Both the position numbers and the translations under genes were made by a program. This document shows positions 47,497-56,635 of a DNA stretch of 64,000 nucleotides, in pieces (the stretch's first letter is position 1; each line of letters starts with the position of its first letter). A model generated the notes under the pieces. It had not been told where the DNA came from. It saw nothing but the letters and a program-made list of their open reading frames with translations, and made no database searches. The DNA comes from CAZWRV01 sp964636325 (GTDB taxonomy: Bacteria > Verrucomicrobiota > Lentisphaeria > Victivallales > GWF2-50-93). Location: the NCBI GenBank assembly GCA_964636325.1, contig CAZWRV010000011.1:1-64000 (forward strand). Direction: 5' to 3'.

Positions 47497-49410
47497 TTGG
47501 CCGCCGTCAGAAAACATTACCTTCTGATTCTGGCTGTCGTCGTGGTGGCTGCGTTTCTTCTGCGCCTGGAGGTCTGCCGGGAGCTTCTCGCCAATGATCC
47601 GAGCGTGAGCAGGCCTCCCCCAGCCACCGACATGGCCACCTACATGAAGCTGGCGGCGGAGGTCGCCGCCGGCGAATATGGTTCGAAACCGTTCTACTAC
47701 CAGCCGTTCTACTACGCGGTCTTCCTGCCGTCGATCTACCTTGTCTTCGGCAAGGGGACGATCTGGCCGGTGCTGCTGTCGCAGTGCCTGCTCGGCGCAG
47801 CGACAGTCTGGCTGGCTGCGATTTCCGCAGGAATGCTGGCCGGGAAACGGGCTTCCGTAATCACCGCGGTGCTCGCCGCCTTTTCCACGATCCTTGTCTT
47901 CTACACGCCGTATTTCCTGCTTGAGACTCTTCAGTCGTTCTGGCTGGCGCTGATACTTTATCTTTCGCTCGTTTCGATCCGGCGCGGCAAGCTCTGGCTA
48001 TGGCTGCTGACCGGCCTGGCGGTCGGGTGTTCGATATTGACACGCGGCAACATATGGCTCATGGTTCCGGGAATCGCGCTGTTTGCTCTTCTGTCAGGTA
48101 AAATGAAAAAGTCCTCTGGCTCACCTACTGAAACTCGCCGAAAAATGGTGTGGACTTCCCTGTCCGCGAAATTCGCAGGTTGGGGTACCTGCGCCGTTTC
48201 ATGTTCCATGTTGATTATTTTTCTTTCTGGCGTGATCCTCCCGCAGATCCCCTTTTTCATGCACAACACAAAGGTCTGCGGCAAGTTCACCGGTCCCTCT
48301 ACCGCGGGTTCCGCGGTCCTCGCGCTCGGCAACACGCCTGAGGCGCCGCCCGGCGGAAGGAATCCCAACCTTGGCCCTGGACCGATGGAATATCCGGAGA
48401 CTTACAAATATTGGATGGACACTCAGTCGGAGATGCCGGTTTCGAGGAGGATCCGGCAATGGTTCTTGTCTGAGCCCGGGGCGTTCCTGGAACTGCAGTT
48501 CAGAAAACTGCTTCTTTTCTGGGACGCGTCCGAGATTCCGAACAACGTCTCGCTGCTTCACAACGGCAAGAGGAGTACGGCCTTGAACTCTGCAGCCCTC
48601 ATCCCGACATCTGTAATTCTCGCCGCCTGCATAGGTGCAATATTCCTGTTCCTGGCCGGATTGCTCAGGGGAAGGCTTCATCTCGGCAAACTGCTGTCCA
48701 CAAGGAAGTTGCAGTCGTCCGCATTATTGTGGATGATCTTCTCGTTCTGGGCTGCGACGGCGGCGTTCTACATTCTGGCTAGGTTCCGCGTGCCGGGAGT
48801 CCCGCTGTGCGCGGTCGCCGCGGGGATTTTCATCCACGGATTCATTTCGGAGATGAATGCCCGTTCTCGGCGGCGATTCAGGATACTTGTCCTGCCGGCG
48901 CTCCTCTTCTCTGTCATAGTGGTCTTCTTCGGATATGACATCTACCGATTCCGTTTTGAGGCCGGCGTAATGCGTATTGTCCGGCCCGCGGGAACCCATG
49001 TCAGGCTCTCGGACAGGACGCTTGTCGTGGACAACGGCCCGTTTACGTTCGGCGGATGGGGGGAAATAGCAGTGGAGCCCGGTAAAACAATTGTAAAGGA
49101 ATTTGCGCAGGTCAAAGAACCCAGGGATGGAACAGTCGAATTCATAATGCCAGTCCTGGACGATACTCCGAAGGACACGGTCTTCTCTATCAACGGAGTT
49201 TCCGCAGAAGTCTCATTCTCGCAATGCAACCCGCCCGAGATCAGCAAGACTGTGCCTTTCAACGGCGGCAAATTTGAAATACGCCTGGAGAAAAGCGCCT
49301 CGCCGGTTTTCCTGCTTATGGACTTCCAGAGGAACTACGGCCGGACATCCCTGGACGGCAAGAAAGGTCTGGGGGAACTCGTCTGCAGGATACATGTCCG
49401 GCCTGAGTGA
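47497..49410 (+). CDS. GT-C membrane glycosyltransferase (PMT/ArnT-like)
   Basis: A 637-residue polytopic protein. After the first membrane helix (LLILAVVVVAAFLLRLEV) the luminal loop has TDMATYMKLAAEVAAGEY with the acidic residue typical of GT-C enzymes, then FYYQPFYYAVFLPSIYLVFG. Roughly ten more helices follow. The C-terminal 150 residues form an extracytoplasmic beta-rich domain. It probably transfers a sugar from a lipid carrier. TTG 47497 is the only start close to the first helix; AAGGATGG upstream may be its RBS. Confidence 0.72.
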   Translation: MAAVRKHYLLILAVVVVAAFLLRLEVCRELLANDPSVSRPPPATDMATYMKLAAEVAAGEYGSKPFYYQPFYYAVFLPSIYLVFGKGTIWPVLLSQCLLGAATVWLAAISAGMLAGKRASVITAVLAAFSTILVFYTPYFLLETLQSFWLALILYLSLVSIRRGKLWLWLLTGLAVGCSILTRGNIWLMVPGIALFALLSGKMKKSSGSPTETRRKMVWTSLSAKFAGWGTCAVSCSMLIIFLSGVILPQIPFFMHNTKVCGKFTGPSTAGSAVLALGNTPEAPPGGRNPNLGPGPMEYPETYKYWMDTQSEMPVSRRIRQWFLSEPGAFLELQFRKLLLFWDASEIPNNVSLLHNGKRSTALNSAALIPTSVILAACIGAIFLFLAGLLRGRLHLGKLLSTRKLQSSALLWMIFSFWAATAAFYILARFRVPGVPLCAVAAGIFIHGFISEMNARSRRRFRILVLPALLFSVIVVFFGYDIYRFRFEAGVMRIVRPAGTHVRLSDRTLVVDNGPFTFGGWGEIAVEPGKTIVKEFAQVKEPRDGTVEFIMPVLDDTPKDTVFSINGVSAEVSFSQCNPPEISKTVPFNGGKFEIRLEKSASPVFLLMDFQRNYGRTSLDGKKGLGELVCRIHVRPE

Positions 49411-49480
49411 TTTGCGCGATCCGGGTTGCAAGTTCCTGTTGAAGTGCAAACTTACACGCTTGCGAATCACAGCCTGCGAA

Positions 49481-49568
49481 GTAGTTTGCGCGCGCCGCGC
49501 GCAATCAACGGAACACGGTATTCCTCGCATGCGGAGTTTGCCCTTTGCGCGCGGCGCGCGCAAGCTAC
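49481..49568 (+). repeat. GCGCGC repeat module B, single unit
   Basis: GTAGTTTGCGCGCGCCGCGC opens and GCGCGCAAGCTAC closes one unit (palindrome spacing 59 nt) with internal CCTCGCATGCGGAG. The ends match those of the tandem copy before the RT gene exactly, so the unit number varies between loci. Confidence 0.9.
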
Positions 49569-49638
49569 TCATCGAGCTCCATGCGAGTGTCGAACCCCGA
49601 GCGTGAAGCGCCTCTGGGTTTTGTCAGCGAGAAACTCG

Positions 49639-49706
49639 AAGTACGCCGCTCGATCCGAGAGCGGCCTAATCTAAATAATGTCGCACTCGGATCGTGCGAC
49701 GTACTT
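49639..49706 (+). ncRNA. proS leader with two hairpins and complementary loops
   Basis: AAGTAC (49639-49644) pairs with GTACTT (49701-49706). Inside are two perfect 7-bp hairpins: GCCGCTC-GATCCGA-GAGCGGC (49645-49665) and GTCGCAC-TCGGATC-GTGCGAC (49680-49700), joined by 14 nt. The loops GATCCGA and TCGGATC are perfect complements and could kiss. The proS ribosome binding site follows 14 nt later. Confidence 0.75.
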
Positions 49707-49732
49707 GAGCCAAGTTTCAGGAGAGATGCCCG

Positions 49733-51457
49733 ATGAGAATGTCAGCGCTGGTAGGAAGAAGGATAAAGGAGGATCCGAAGGACGCCAAGACGGCGAGCCA
49801 CAGGTTCCTCGTGAGGGGCGGATATATCAGGCCGGTGTCGGCGGGAATATATTCGATATTGCCGATCGGCAAGCGGATTCTGGCGAAGATCGAAAAGATC
49901 ATCCGCGAGGAGATGGATGCCATCGACGGGCAGGAGGTGCTGATGCCGGTGGTCCTGCCGAGGGAGCTGTGGGAGGAGTCAGGGAGGTACAAGTCGGTCG
50001 GCGCGGAGCTGCTGCGCTTCAAGGACCGCAACGACAAGGACATGCTGCTCGGCATGACGCACGAGGAGGCGGTCGTCCACCTGCTGCGCACCGAAGTGAA
50101 CAGCTACCGTCAGCTCCCTGTCATGCTCTACCAGATCCAGACGAAATACAGGGACGAGGCGCGGCCGCGCGCCGGCCTGATACGCGTCCGTGAGTTCACG
50201 ATGAAGGACGCATATTCCTTCCACTCCTCGCAGGAGTGCCTTGACAAGTATTATCTGAAGGCGCACGCCGCATACGAGAGGATTTTCAGGCGTGTCGGGT
50301 TCAAGGACGTAATTTCGATAGAGTCCAATCCGGGGATGATGGGCGGCAAGGTTTCGCACGAGTTCATGGCGATTGCTGAGTGCGGCGAGGACACTATCTT
50401 CATTTCTCCTGGCGGAGAATACAAGTCGAACCGCGAAGTCGCGGTGTCGCCCGTGCAGTTTGCGAAGGCGGAACCGCTCCCGCTGGAGAAGGTCCACACG
50501 CCCGGAAAGAAGACGATCGAGGAGGTGGCGGCCTTCCTGGGCGCGAAGCCGGAGGACACCGGCAAGGCTGTTTTCTATGTCGGCACGGACGGCGCCCTCG
50601 TCTTCGCGATGATACGCGGCGACTTCGAGGTGAACGAGTCGAAGCTGTGCAACCACCTCAGGCAGCCGGAGCTGGCGTTCGCGAACGACGCTCAAATAAA
50701 GAAATGCGGCGCGGAACCCGGCTACGCCTCCCCGATGTCGCTGGATCCGGGCAAGGTCCGGATCGTGGTGGACAGGTCCGTGGCAGAGTCCTCCAACCTG
50801 ATCGTCGGAGCAAACGAGCCCGACTACCACTACAGGAACTTCAACTTCTCCCGCGACATCCATGGCGCGGAAGTGGTCGACATCGCCACAGTCAGGGAAG
50901 GGGACCCTTGCCCCGTGACCGGCAAGCCGCTGCTGATGAAGCGCGGAATCGAGGTGGGTAACATCTTCAAGCTAGGCACAAAATATTCGGAATCAATGAA
51001 CTGCACGTTCCTTGACCAGAACGGCAAGCCGCACCCGATGATCATGGGCTGCTACGGCATAGGCGTAGGCAGGACGATGGCCGGGGTGATCGAGCAGTCA
51101 TGCGACGCATACGGCCCGATATGGCCGATGTCCATCGCGCCCTACCAGCTCCACCTCTGCGCGCTCAATCCGAACCAGGCGGATGTCGGACCGGTATCCG
51201 ACAAGCTCTACGCGGAACTCTGCGCCGCCGGGATCGAAGTCCTCTACGACGACAGGGGTGAGAAGGCCGGATTCATGTTCAACGACGCCGACCTCATCGG
51301 GGTTCCGTTCCGCATCACCGTCTCGCCGAAGACACTGGCCAGCGCCCAGGTCGAGTTCAAGATCCGCGGCACCAAGGAGAACCACTACTTCCCGCTCGCC
51401 GGACTCGCCGAGAAGATGAAGGCGATGATCGCGGAGGAGATGGGGAAATATTGTTAA
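49733..51457 (+). CDS. proS: Prolyl-tRNA synthetase (bacterial type)
   Basis: A 574-residue class II synthetase of the long bacterial type. SHRFLVRGGYIRPVSAGIYS and MPVVLPRELWEESGRY open the catalytic core; TKYRDEARPRAGLIRVREFT is motif 2; an INS editing domain is inserted at about residues 225-390; the class II motif 3 is in MIMGCYGIGVGRTMAGVIEQ; an anticodon-binding domain ends the protein. It charges tRNA-Pro. CAGGAG of the shared repeat tail lies 6 nt before ATG 49733; a second ATG follows at 49739. Confidence 0.97.
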   Translation: MRMSALVGRRIKEDPKDAKTASHRFLVRGGYIRPVSAGIYSILPIGKRILAKIEKIIREEMDAIDGQEVLMPVVLPRELWEESGRYKSVGAELLRFKDRNDKDMLLGMTHEEAVVHLLRTEVNSYRQLPVMLYQIQTKYRDEARPRAGLIRVREFTMKDAYSFHSSQECLDKYYLKAHAAYERIFRRVGFKDVISIESNPGMMGGKVSHEFMAIAECGEDTIFISPGGEYKSNREVAVSPVQFAKAEPLPLEKVHTPGKKTIEEVAAFLGAKPEDTGKAVFYVGTDGALVFAMIRGDFEVNESKLCNHLRQPELAFANDAQIKKCGAEPGYASPMSLDPGKVRIVVDRSVAESSNLIVGANEPDYHYRNFNFSRDIHGAEVVDIATVREGDPCPVTGKPLLMKRGIEVGNIFKLGTKYSESMNCTFLDQNGKPHPMIMGCYGIGVGRTMAGVIEQSCDAYGPIWPMSIAPYQLHLCALNPNQADVGPVSDKLYAELCAAGIEVLYDDRGEKAGFMFNDADLIGVPFRITVSPKTLASAQVEFKIRGTKENHYFPLAGLAEKMKAMIAEEMGKYC

Positions 51458-51588
51458 TGGTTATTAGTTATTGGTTAGCCGGTTCCGCTAGTCGCGAGTC
51501 CCCGGATGGCGAACATTTTGCGACAGGGCACGGTTGGTTTCGCCAGGTTTCGGACATTATGCAATTGACAGCGGGAGCTTGCGGCCAA

Positions 51589-52107
51589 CTATTGGCTGAC
51601 AAAGATCAGCTTATCAGTGTCGAAGCCCAGCGACCTGGCCTTTTCGACTAGTTTTTTCTTGACGCCATCGTCCATGTCAGGAGTTCTCGAAAGGAGCCAG
51701 AGGTAGGACTTGCTCGGTCCGCAGACAAGGGCATACCGATATTTCTCGCGGTCAAGCTCGGCGACGATGTAGCTTCCGTAAAAAGGCCAGAAGAAGCTCA
51801 CCTTTAGGAATCCGACATCCGGGCCCTCCACAAAGTATGCGACTCCCTTCGCCTCTTTCCACTCGTTCTGTTTTTCGGAAAATCCGCGGTTTGTGACGGA
51901 AATACCCTTGTCGTCCCTCATCGCGTATTCGGCGGTGACCTTGCAGAGGCCCCTTTCAAAACTGTGGTCGAGCCTCGCGATTTCGTGCCACTTACCGAGA
52001 TATCTTTCCGCGTCGAAATCCTTCACGGGCTCAACACCCTGGGGAACTTTGACGGAACCGCAGCCGGCCATGGCTAATGCGATGCATGATAAAAGGCATG
52101 TGCGCAT
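51589..52107 (-). CDS. blc: Lipocalin family lipoprotein
   Basis: A 172-residue outer-membrane lipocalin similar to Blc. Signal peptide CLLSCIALAMAGC with lipobox Cys16. DAERYLGKWHEIARLDHSFE is the lipocalin GxW motif; YAMRDDKGISVTNRGF and YALVCGPSKSYLWLLSRTP match the other structurally conserved regions. It probably binds fatty acids or lysophospholipids in the envelope. It lies 9 nt downstream of the TIGR03790-type gene on the same strand. Confidence 0.9.
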   Translation of the reverse strand: MRTCLLSCIALAMAGCGSVKVPQGVEPVKDFDAERYLGKWHEIARLDHSFERGLCKVTAEYAMRDDKGISVTNRGFSEKQNEWKEAKGVAYFVEGPDVGFLKVSFFWPFYGSYIVAELDREKYRYALVCGPSKSYLWLLSRTPDMDDGVKKKLVEKARSLGFDTDKLIFVSQ

Positions 52108-52116
52108 GTTGGAAGT

Positions 52117-54645
52117 TCACGCCCTATGTTGGAAATATTTGCCGTCCAAACGTTTGGTGCCGGATCGGCCGAAGCGGACATCCATGTCAAGGGCGGCGCC
52201 GGCGGTGCCCTTGATTTTAAGGCGATGCATTCCTTTAGCCAGGGGGACGGGGATGAACCACCACGTGCTTCCCTCGCGCCTGGGCCAGTCGATATTCACG
52301 TCGCTGACACAAATGGAGGAAATCCTTGTGTCTGAAGGCATGATCTGGAGCTGGAACACGTCGTCGTCCGCGACCGTGAAGTAGCCTTCCAGCTCGAAGT
52401 CGGCGTCCTTTTCGGCGCCTGCCTTGGCGAGCCAGCCGCCTTCAATTTTATGGACGGTGGCAGGCTTGTCCTTGGCCTTTACGATGAATCCGGGCTCAAG
52501 CTTTTCCTTGAAATCCGCAAGCGGCCCGATCAGGTCGGGGGGGATGATGTCGAGCTTGATAGGCCGGCCGACTATTTTATCGTCGTTCTTTCCGCCGATG
52601 ATTGCGACGGGGACGAGGGTGACCGGGCCGAGGCCTAGCCCCCTGGCGTCAATCCTGATTTTTGCAGAAGGTCCGGGCGCCGAGGCGACGATCTGCGAAT
52701 TCTGGAATATCCGCAGCTGCGCGGCCTTTTCCGCCGCGACATCTATCTCGATGAAGGAGTTGAGCCTGCATTCTTTTGGAGAGGTGAGGACGGCCTTCAG
52801 TTCGTTTTTTGAGTTGGCGAAAATCATCCGGCATGATGTTTCAGCAACTACTCCGGGGACTTCGGCGAAGTCCGCAGACACCTTGACGTCATGGAATCCG
52901 TCCGCATACTTTGAGCTGTCGAGGACGAATCGTGCGTCCGCCGGCCTGGCTTCGCATGCGAGCCTGCCGTCGATGAAGAGGGAATATCGGAAAGGCTTCA
53001 GGATGCTATCCTTTATTTTCGGAGAGACGAGGACATTTCCCGAAAGGACCTTGCCTTCCTCGACACCTTCCGCCCAGAGTTCGACCTTGCGGCCCCAGGG
53101 CCTGCAAAGGGGATCGCCCATGATCAGAAGCTGGTAGGGGCCGGTCACCGACATGTAGTATGACTCTGCGAGGGTATACCCCTGGACATATGGCAGATAG
53201 ATGAACGCGGTGGCGAACTTGGCCTGCATCGCATACGGTTCTGCCACGGTGCCCGAGGCGCCTGCCGCGCCGTTGCGGATGAATTCGGTGAGCGGGGTTT
53301 GTCCGTCGTATTCGCCCATCATGCCCCCGCAGCTTGTAAGATGGTCGCAGATTGCGCCGGGGACGATCGTGCTTCCGGAGTTCTTCCACATGAAGTCTGC
53401 AATGCCGACGAACGCTCCGGCGACGTCGTCCTTCTTGTGCGGAAGGATGCCGTCATCCACTACGGCGTTGACTCCTAGCTCCTTAAGCTTGTCGGCCGCC
53501 AGGTAGAAAGCCCATTCCCTGGTCGTGGAGCGTATGTCGCTGTTCTTCATGAAATAAATCGTGCCTCTGGGCGCGGTGAAATCCGCTTTCGCTGAGCGGC
53601 GGAGGGATTCGATCGACTCGGCAATGGACATCCCTCTGCCGCTGGTGCAGGCGAGCATTGTGGAGAGCATGTATGAAAGGCCCTGCTGGCTGTTTGATAC
53701 GGGCATCCCGTCCGGCCCCCAGCAGATCGACGACTTGAAGGGCTGCGGCTGGGAAATGGGTATTTTAGCCTCCTTCATCCTGGCTAGCAGCTTCTGGAAG
53801 TCCTCCCTCTCCCTGATTCCGACCAGATCCTTGTCGTTGGAGGTCTGGCTCCAGTCGATCCAGCCTGCGGCGAACGCCTTTTCCAGGAGCGCCATTGCCT
53901 GTTCGGATTTGCCCAGCCTGGCGTTGCAGCATGCGGTATTGTAGATGAGTTCGAAGTTGTTCGGATGCTTGCCGAGCAGTTCGGTCATCGCCGCGAGGGA
54001 CTTCTCGAGGTTCTGCCTGGCGTCCTCAGGGCTGGCCGGGGCAGGGGAGGGGATGCCCGGAAGTCCTGCGGTCATCAGCTTGAGTGATTCCATATACTTC
54101 ATCTGCTCAGCCTGTTCCCACGGAGCGTCTTCCATCCTGAGCAGTATCCGCATCGCATACATGTTTATGCTAAGGCCGTTCGGGCCGAGGTAGGCGGGAT
54201 TCCTGGTCGAGACGAAATTATGCAGATATGTCAGGCCGCTCAGGGAGGCCGTCGGGGACATGACCGGCACCGGTCTGGCACCTCCAAGATCCTGGGACGC
54301 ATCAACCGAAGTCGGGAAGTCGCTTGAATATGCCACGCAGTCTATCTGCCCTTCAAGGCCGCGCTCCTTGACGGCCGCGAAAATCGAAGTCAGCACATCC
54401 TGCCTGAACGACTCGACGGTGATCCTTTCGAAAGATGGTATCCCTTCGACATAGACGACGTTGCAGGGTGGTATTGACCTGAGCGCCACGTATTCGTTCG
54501 CGACGGTCCTTGAGACCCAACTGTCGGAGTTCACGACCACCAACGTGTTTTCAGGGCCGATCCCGGAAAGCATTTCCGCGGCGGGAACGGCGCAGAGCGC
54601 CAGCGCCAGCAGCAAGGCGCTTGTCGGATTCTTGCGTTTAGGCAT
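52117..54645 (-). CDS. TIGR03790-type secreted protein
   Basis: An 842-residue protein with signal peptide SALLLALALCAVPAAE. Residues 28-125 carry the family signature: ENTLVVVNSDSWVSRTVANE, RSIPPCNVVYVEGIP and QIDCVAYSSDFP. A TPR-like segment is near residues 210-280 (YNTACCNARLGKSEQAMALL). The middle, SGSTIVPGAICDHLTSCGGM, is also typical. The C-terminal third is beta-rich, probably carbohydrate-binding-like modules. Function of the family is unknown. It shares a strand and probably a transcript with the lipocalin. Confidence 0.82.
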   Translation of the reverse strand: MPKRKNPTSALLLALALCAVPAAEMLSGIGPENTLVVVNSDSWVSRTVANEYVALRSIPPCNVVYVEGIPSFERITVESFRQDVLTSIFAAVKERGLEGQIDCVAYSSDFPTSVDASQDLGGARPVPVMSPTASLSGLTYLHNFVSTRNPAYLGPNGLSINMYAMRILLRMEDAPWEQAEQMKYMESLKLMTAGLPGIPSPAPASPEDARQNLEKSLAAMTELLGKHPNNFELIYNTACCNARLGKSEQAMALLEKAFAAGWIDWSQTSNDKDLVGIREREDFQKLLARMKEAKIPISQPQPFKSSICWGPDGMPVSNSQQGLSYMLSTMLACTSGRGMSIAESIESLRRSAKADFTAPRGTIYFMKNSDIRSTTREWAFYLAADKLKELGVNAVVDDGILPHKKDDVAGAFVGIADFMWKNSGSTIVPGAICDHLTSCGGMMGEYDGQTPLTEFIRNGAAGASGTVAEPYAMQAKFATAFIYLPYVQGYTLAESYYMSVTGPYQLLIMGDPLCRPWGRKVELWAEGVEEGKVLSGNVLVSPKIKDSILKPFRYSLFIDGRLACEARPADARFVLDSSKYADGFHDVKVSADFAEVPGVVAETSCRMIFANSKNELKAVLTSPKECRLNSFIEIDVAAEKAAQLRIFQNSQIVASAPGPSAKIRIDARGLGLGPVTLVPVAIIGGKNDDKIVGRPIKLDIIPPDLIGPLADFKEKLEPGFIVKAKDKPATVHKIEGGWLAKAGAEKDADFELEGYFTVADDDVFQLQIMPSDTRISSICVSDVNIDWPRREGSTWWFIPVPLAKGMHRLKIKGTAGAALDMDVRFGRSGTKRLDGKYFQHRA

Positions 54646-54815
54646 ATGGGATATCTCCTTGGAACTTGAACTTCTTTGCCGATAACATTGTTGCGGATCT
54701 TGTCGTCTCTTGGTTCATGCCGCCTCGGGCGATGAGGTCGTGTAAAATAGTCGATTGCTCCGGGAAATCAAACGCTGCGCAGGCTTGCCCGGAGGCGATC
54801 CGTATGATATTGTAA

Positions 54816-56534
54816 ATGCCGGATATTTTCAGATTAAATTCATGGGGCCAGATGGAATTCAACCGGCGCATACTGATTGTGGACGACGACGAATCCCTTC
54901 GATTCATCCTCTCGAAGTTCCTTTCGCATTCGGGTATGAGGAGCAAGGCCGGCGAAGTCATATCGAGCGCCATCAGCGAGATATCAGGCCAGCCTCCGGT
55001 GGAGAAGGCCGGCCAGATCCTGGACGCGCCGTATGATGTGGATACTGCCCCGCAGGGCGAGATCGGATACGAGAAGGTGAGGCAGGCCTTCGAAACAGGC
55101 CGCCCATACGCCCTCATGTTCGTAGACATGCGCATGCCCCCGGGCTGGGACGGTCTGAAGACGATGGATATGGTATGGAAGGCCGACCCGAAAATACAGG
55201 TGGTCCTCCTCACCGCCTATTCCGACTATTCGTGGCAGCAGATGGTCGGCACCATAGGCAAGAGGGACAACTTCATCATCCTCAAGAAGCCTTTCGACAT
55301 CGCCGAGATATCCCAGGTGGCCCTGGCGCTGACCCAGAAATACAACCTCGAGCGCGAGACCGAGGAGAGGATGGCCAAGCTGAGGCTCGCGGAAGAGGAG
55401 CTGAGGCTCGCCCAGGCTCACCTGGAGAACATCTTCCAGGCCATACCCTCCATGCTCCTCTCCGTCACCTCCGACGGGATCGTCCGCCATTTCAACTCTT
55501 CGGCGGGAAGCTTCATCCGGAAGCTTAACCCTGGCCGCGCCGCCGCCGGCTCGAAGTTCTGGGAGCTGATACCGGTTCTCGGCGGCGAATTCAGGAGCGA
55601 CTTCGAGTCAATACTCCGCCCGCACCTTTACCACAAGGTCAGGCGCATAGAGACTGAGGGTTCCGAAAACAAGTTCCTGGACGTCTCCATGTTCCCGCTT
55701 TCTTCCGACGGGGCGGGGGACGGTATCGTCATAAGGATAGACGACGTCACCGAGGCAGTGAGGAAGGACGAGCATATCCGCCAGATGCAGAAGATGGAGA
55801 CCGTCGGCAACCTCGCCATCGGAATCGCCCACGACTTCAAGAACGTCATAGGCGCCATCAGAAGCACCACCGACTCCATAAACTACTCACTTGAAAACAC
55901 GACCCAGGGCAAGCAGCTCGCCCCCGTCATCAAGAGCGACCTCGAAATCATCGAGGAGTCCGTGCTCCGCGGCCAGGACATGATCAAGCAGCTCATGTCC
56001 ATATCCAACCACCAGGAGCTGCCCATGACAGACTCCGACCTCAACGTCCTCGCCCAGAACGTCCTCAGGATTTGCCGCAACATCTTCCCGGAATCGATAG
56101 AGTTCAAGACCAAGTACTACGAGACCCCGGCGGTCGCAAGAGTCTATCCGGTCCAGATCGAACAGGTCCTCCTCAACCTCTGCGTCAACGCCTGCCATGC
56201 GATGACCACGATGCGCCCACCGGAGGAATGGCAGGGCGGCTCCCTGATACTGACGGTGGACAAGATCTACGTCGGCGAGAACATGGTCGAATACATCCCC
56301 GAGGCGAGCATAGGCTACTACTGGATACTCAGGGTGGGGGACACAGGAGTCGGAATGGACAAGGAGACACTGAAGAAGATATACGACCCCTTCTTTACCA
56401 CCAAGAAGGAGGGCAGCGGCCTCGGCCTCACAATGGTCTACAACATTATCAAGCAGCACCGCGGCTTCATCGACGTCTTTTCGGAGCCCGGAAACGGAAC
56501 CACCTTTTTCATCTTTATACCGTCGCCCAGTTGA
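54816..56534 (+). CDS. Hybrid receiver-PAS-histidine kinase
   Basis: A 572-residue soluble protein. The N-terminal receiver (RILIVDDDESLRFILSKFLS, with the Asp in LMFVDMRMPPGWDG and Lys in ILKKPFDIAE) is followed by a coiled coil, a PAS domain (residues 205-315) and a kinase core with His339 in GIAHDFKN, NLCVNACHAM, VGDTGVGMD and GSGLGLTMVYNI. This N-receiver, PAS, kinase order suggests phosphorelay input from another kinase. ATG 54852 (MEFNRRILIVDD) is an alternative start. The next gene is a related kinase with a damaged His box, suggesting a working pair. Confidence 0.9.
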   Translation: MPDIFRLNSWGQMEFNRRILIVDDDESLRFILSKFLSHSGMRSKAGEVISSAISEISGQPPVEKAGQILDAPYDVDTAPQGEIGYEKVRQAFETGRPYALMFVDMRMPPGWDGLKTMDMVWKADPKIQVVLLTAYSDYSWQQMVGTIGKRDNFIILKKPFDIAEISQVALALTQKYNLERETEERMAKLRLAEEELRLAQAHLENIFQAIPSMLLSVTSDGIVRHFNSSAGSFIRKLNPGRAAAGSKFWELIPVLGGEFRSDFESILRPHLYHKVRRIETEGSENKFLDVSMFPLSSDGAGDGIVIRIDDVTEAVRKDEHIRQMQKMETVGNLAIGIAHDFKNVIGAIRSTTDSINYSLENTTQGKQLAPVIKSDLEIIEESVLRGQDMIKQLMSISNHQELPMTDSDLNVLAQNVLRICRNIFPESIEFKTKYYETPAVARVYPVQIEQVLLNLCVNACHAMTTMRPPEEWQGGSLILTVDKIYVGENMVEYIPEASIGYYWILRVGDTGVGMDKETLKKIYDPFFTTKKEGSGLGLTMVYNIIKQHRGFIDVFSEPGNGTTFFIFIPSPS

Positions 56535-56570
56535 AAGGGCAACGTCCGGAACTATCTTATTCAACAAAGA

Positions 56571-56611
56571 ATTTAGACGGAGCACACCACGCCGTTTTGC
56601 CGGATTCATAC
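56571..56611 (-). repeat. Possible degenerate hairpin element E, copy 4
   Basis: Reverse strand GTATGAATCCGGC followed by AAAACGGCGTGGTGT resembles the first arm and loop of copy 2; the second arm has diverged. It is 25 nt before the next start codon, like the other copies. Confidence 0.35.
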
Positions 56612-56635
56612 CGATAGGACAGGCAGCGAGGGCCG

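Noticed and set aside
49484..49732. T-box riboswitch before proS
   Set aside because: No specifier loop, T-box consensus or antiterminator/terminator pair is visible; the region is made of repeat modules and the double hairpin.
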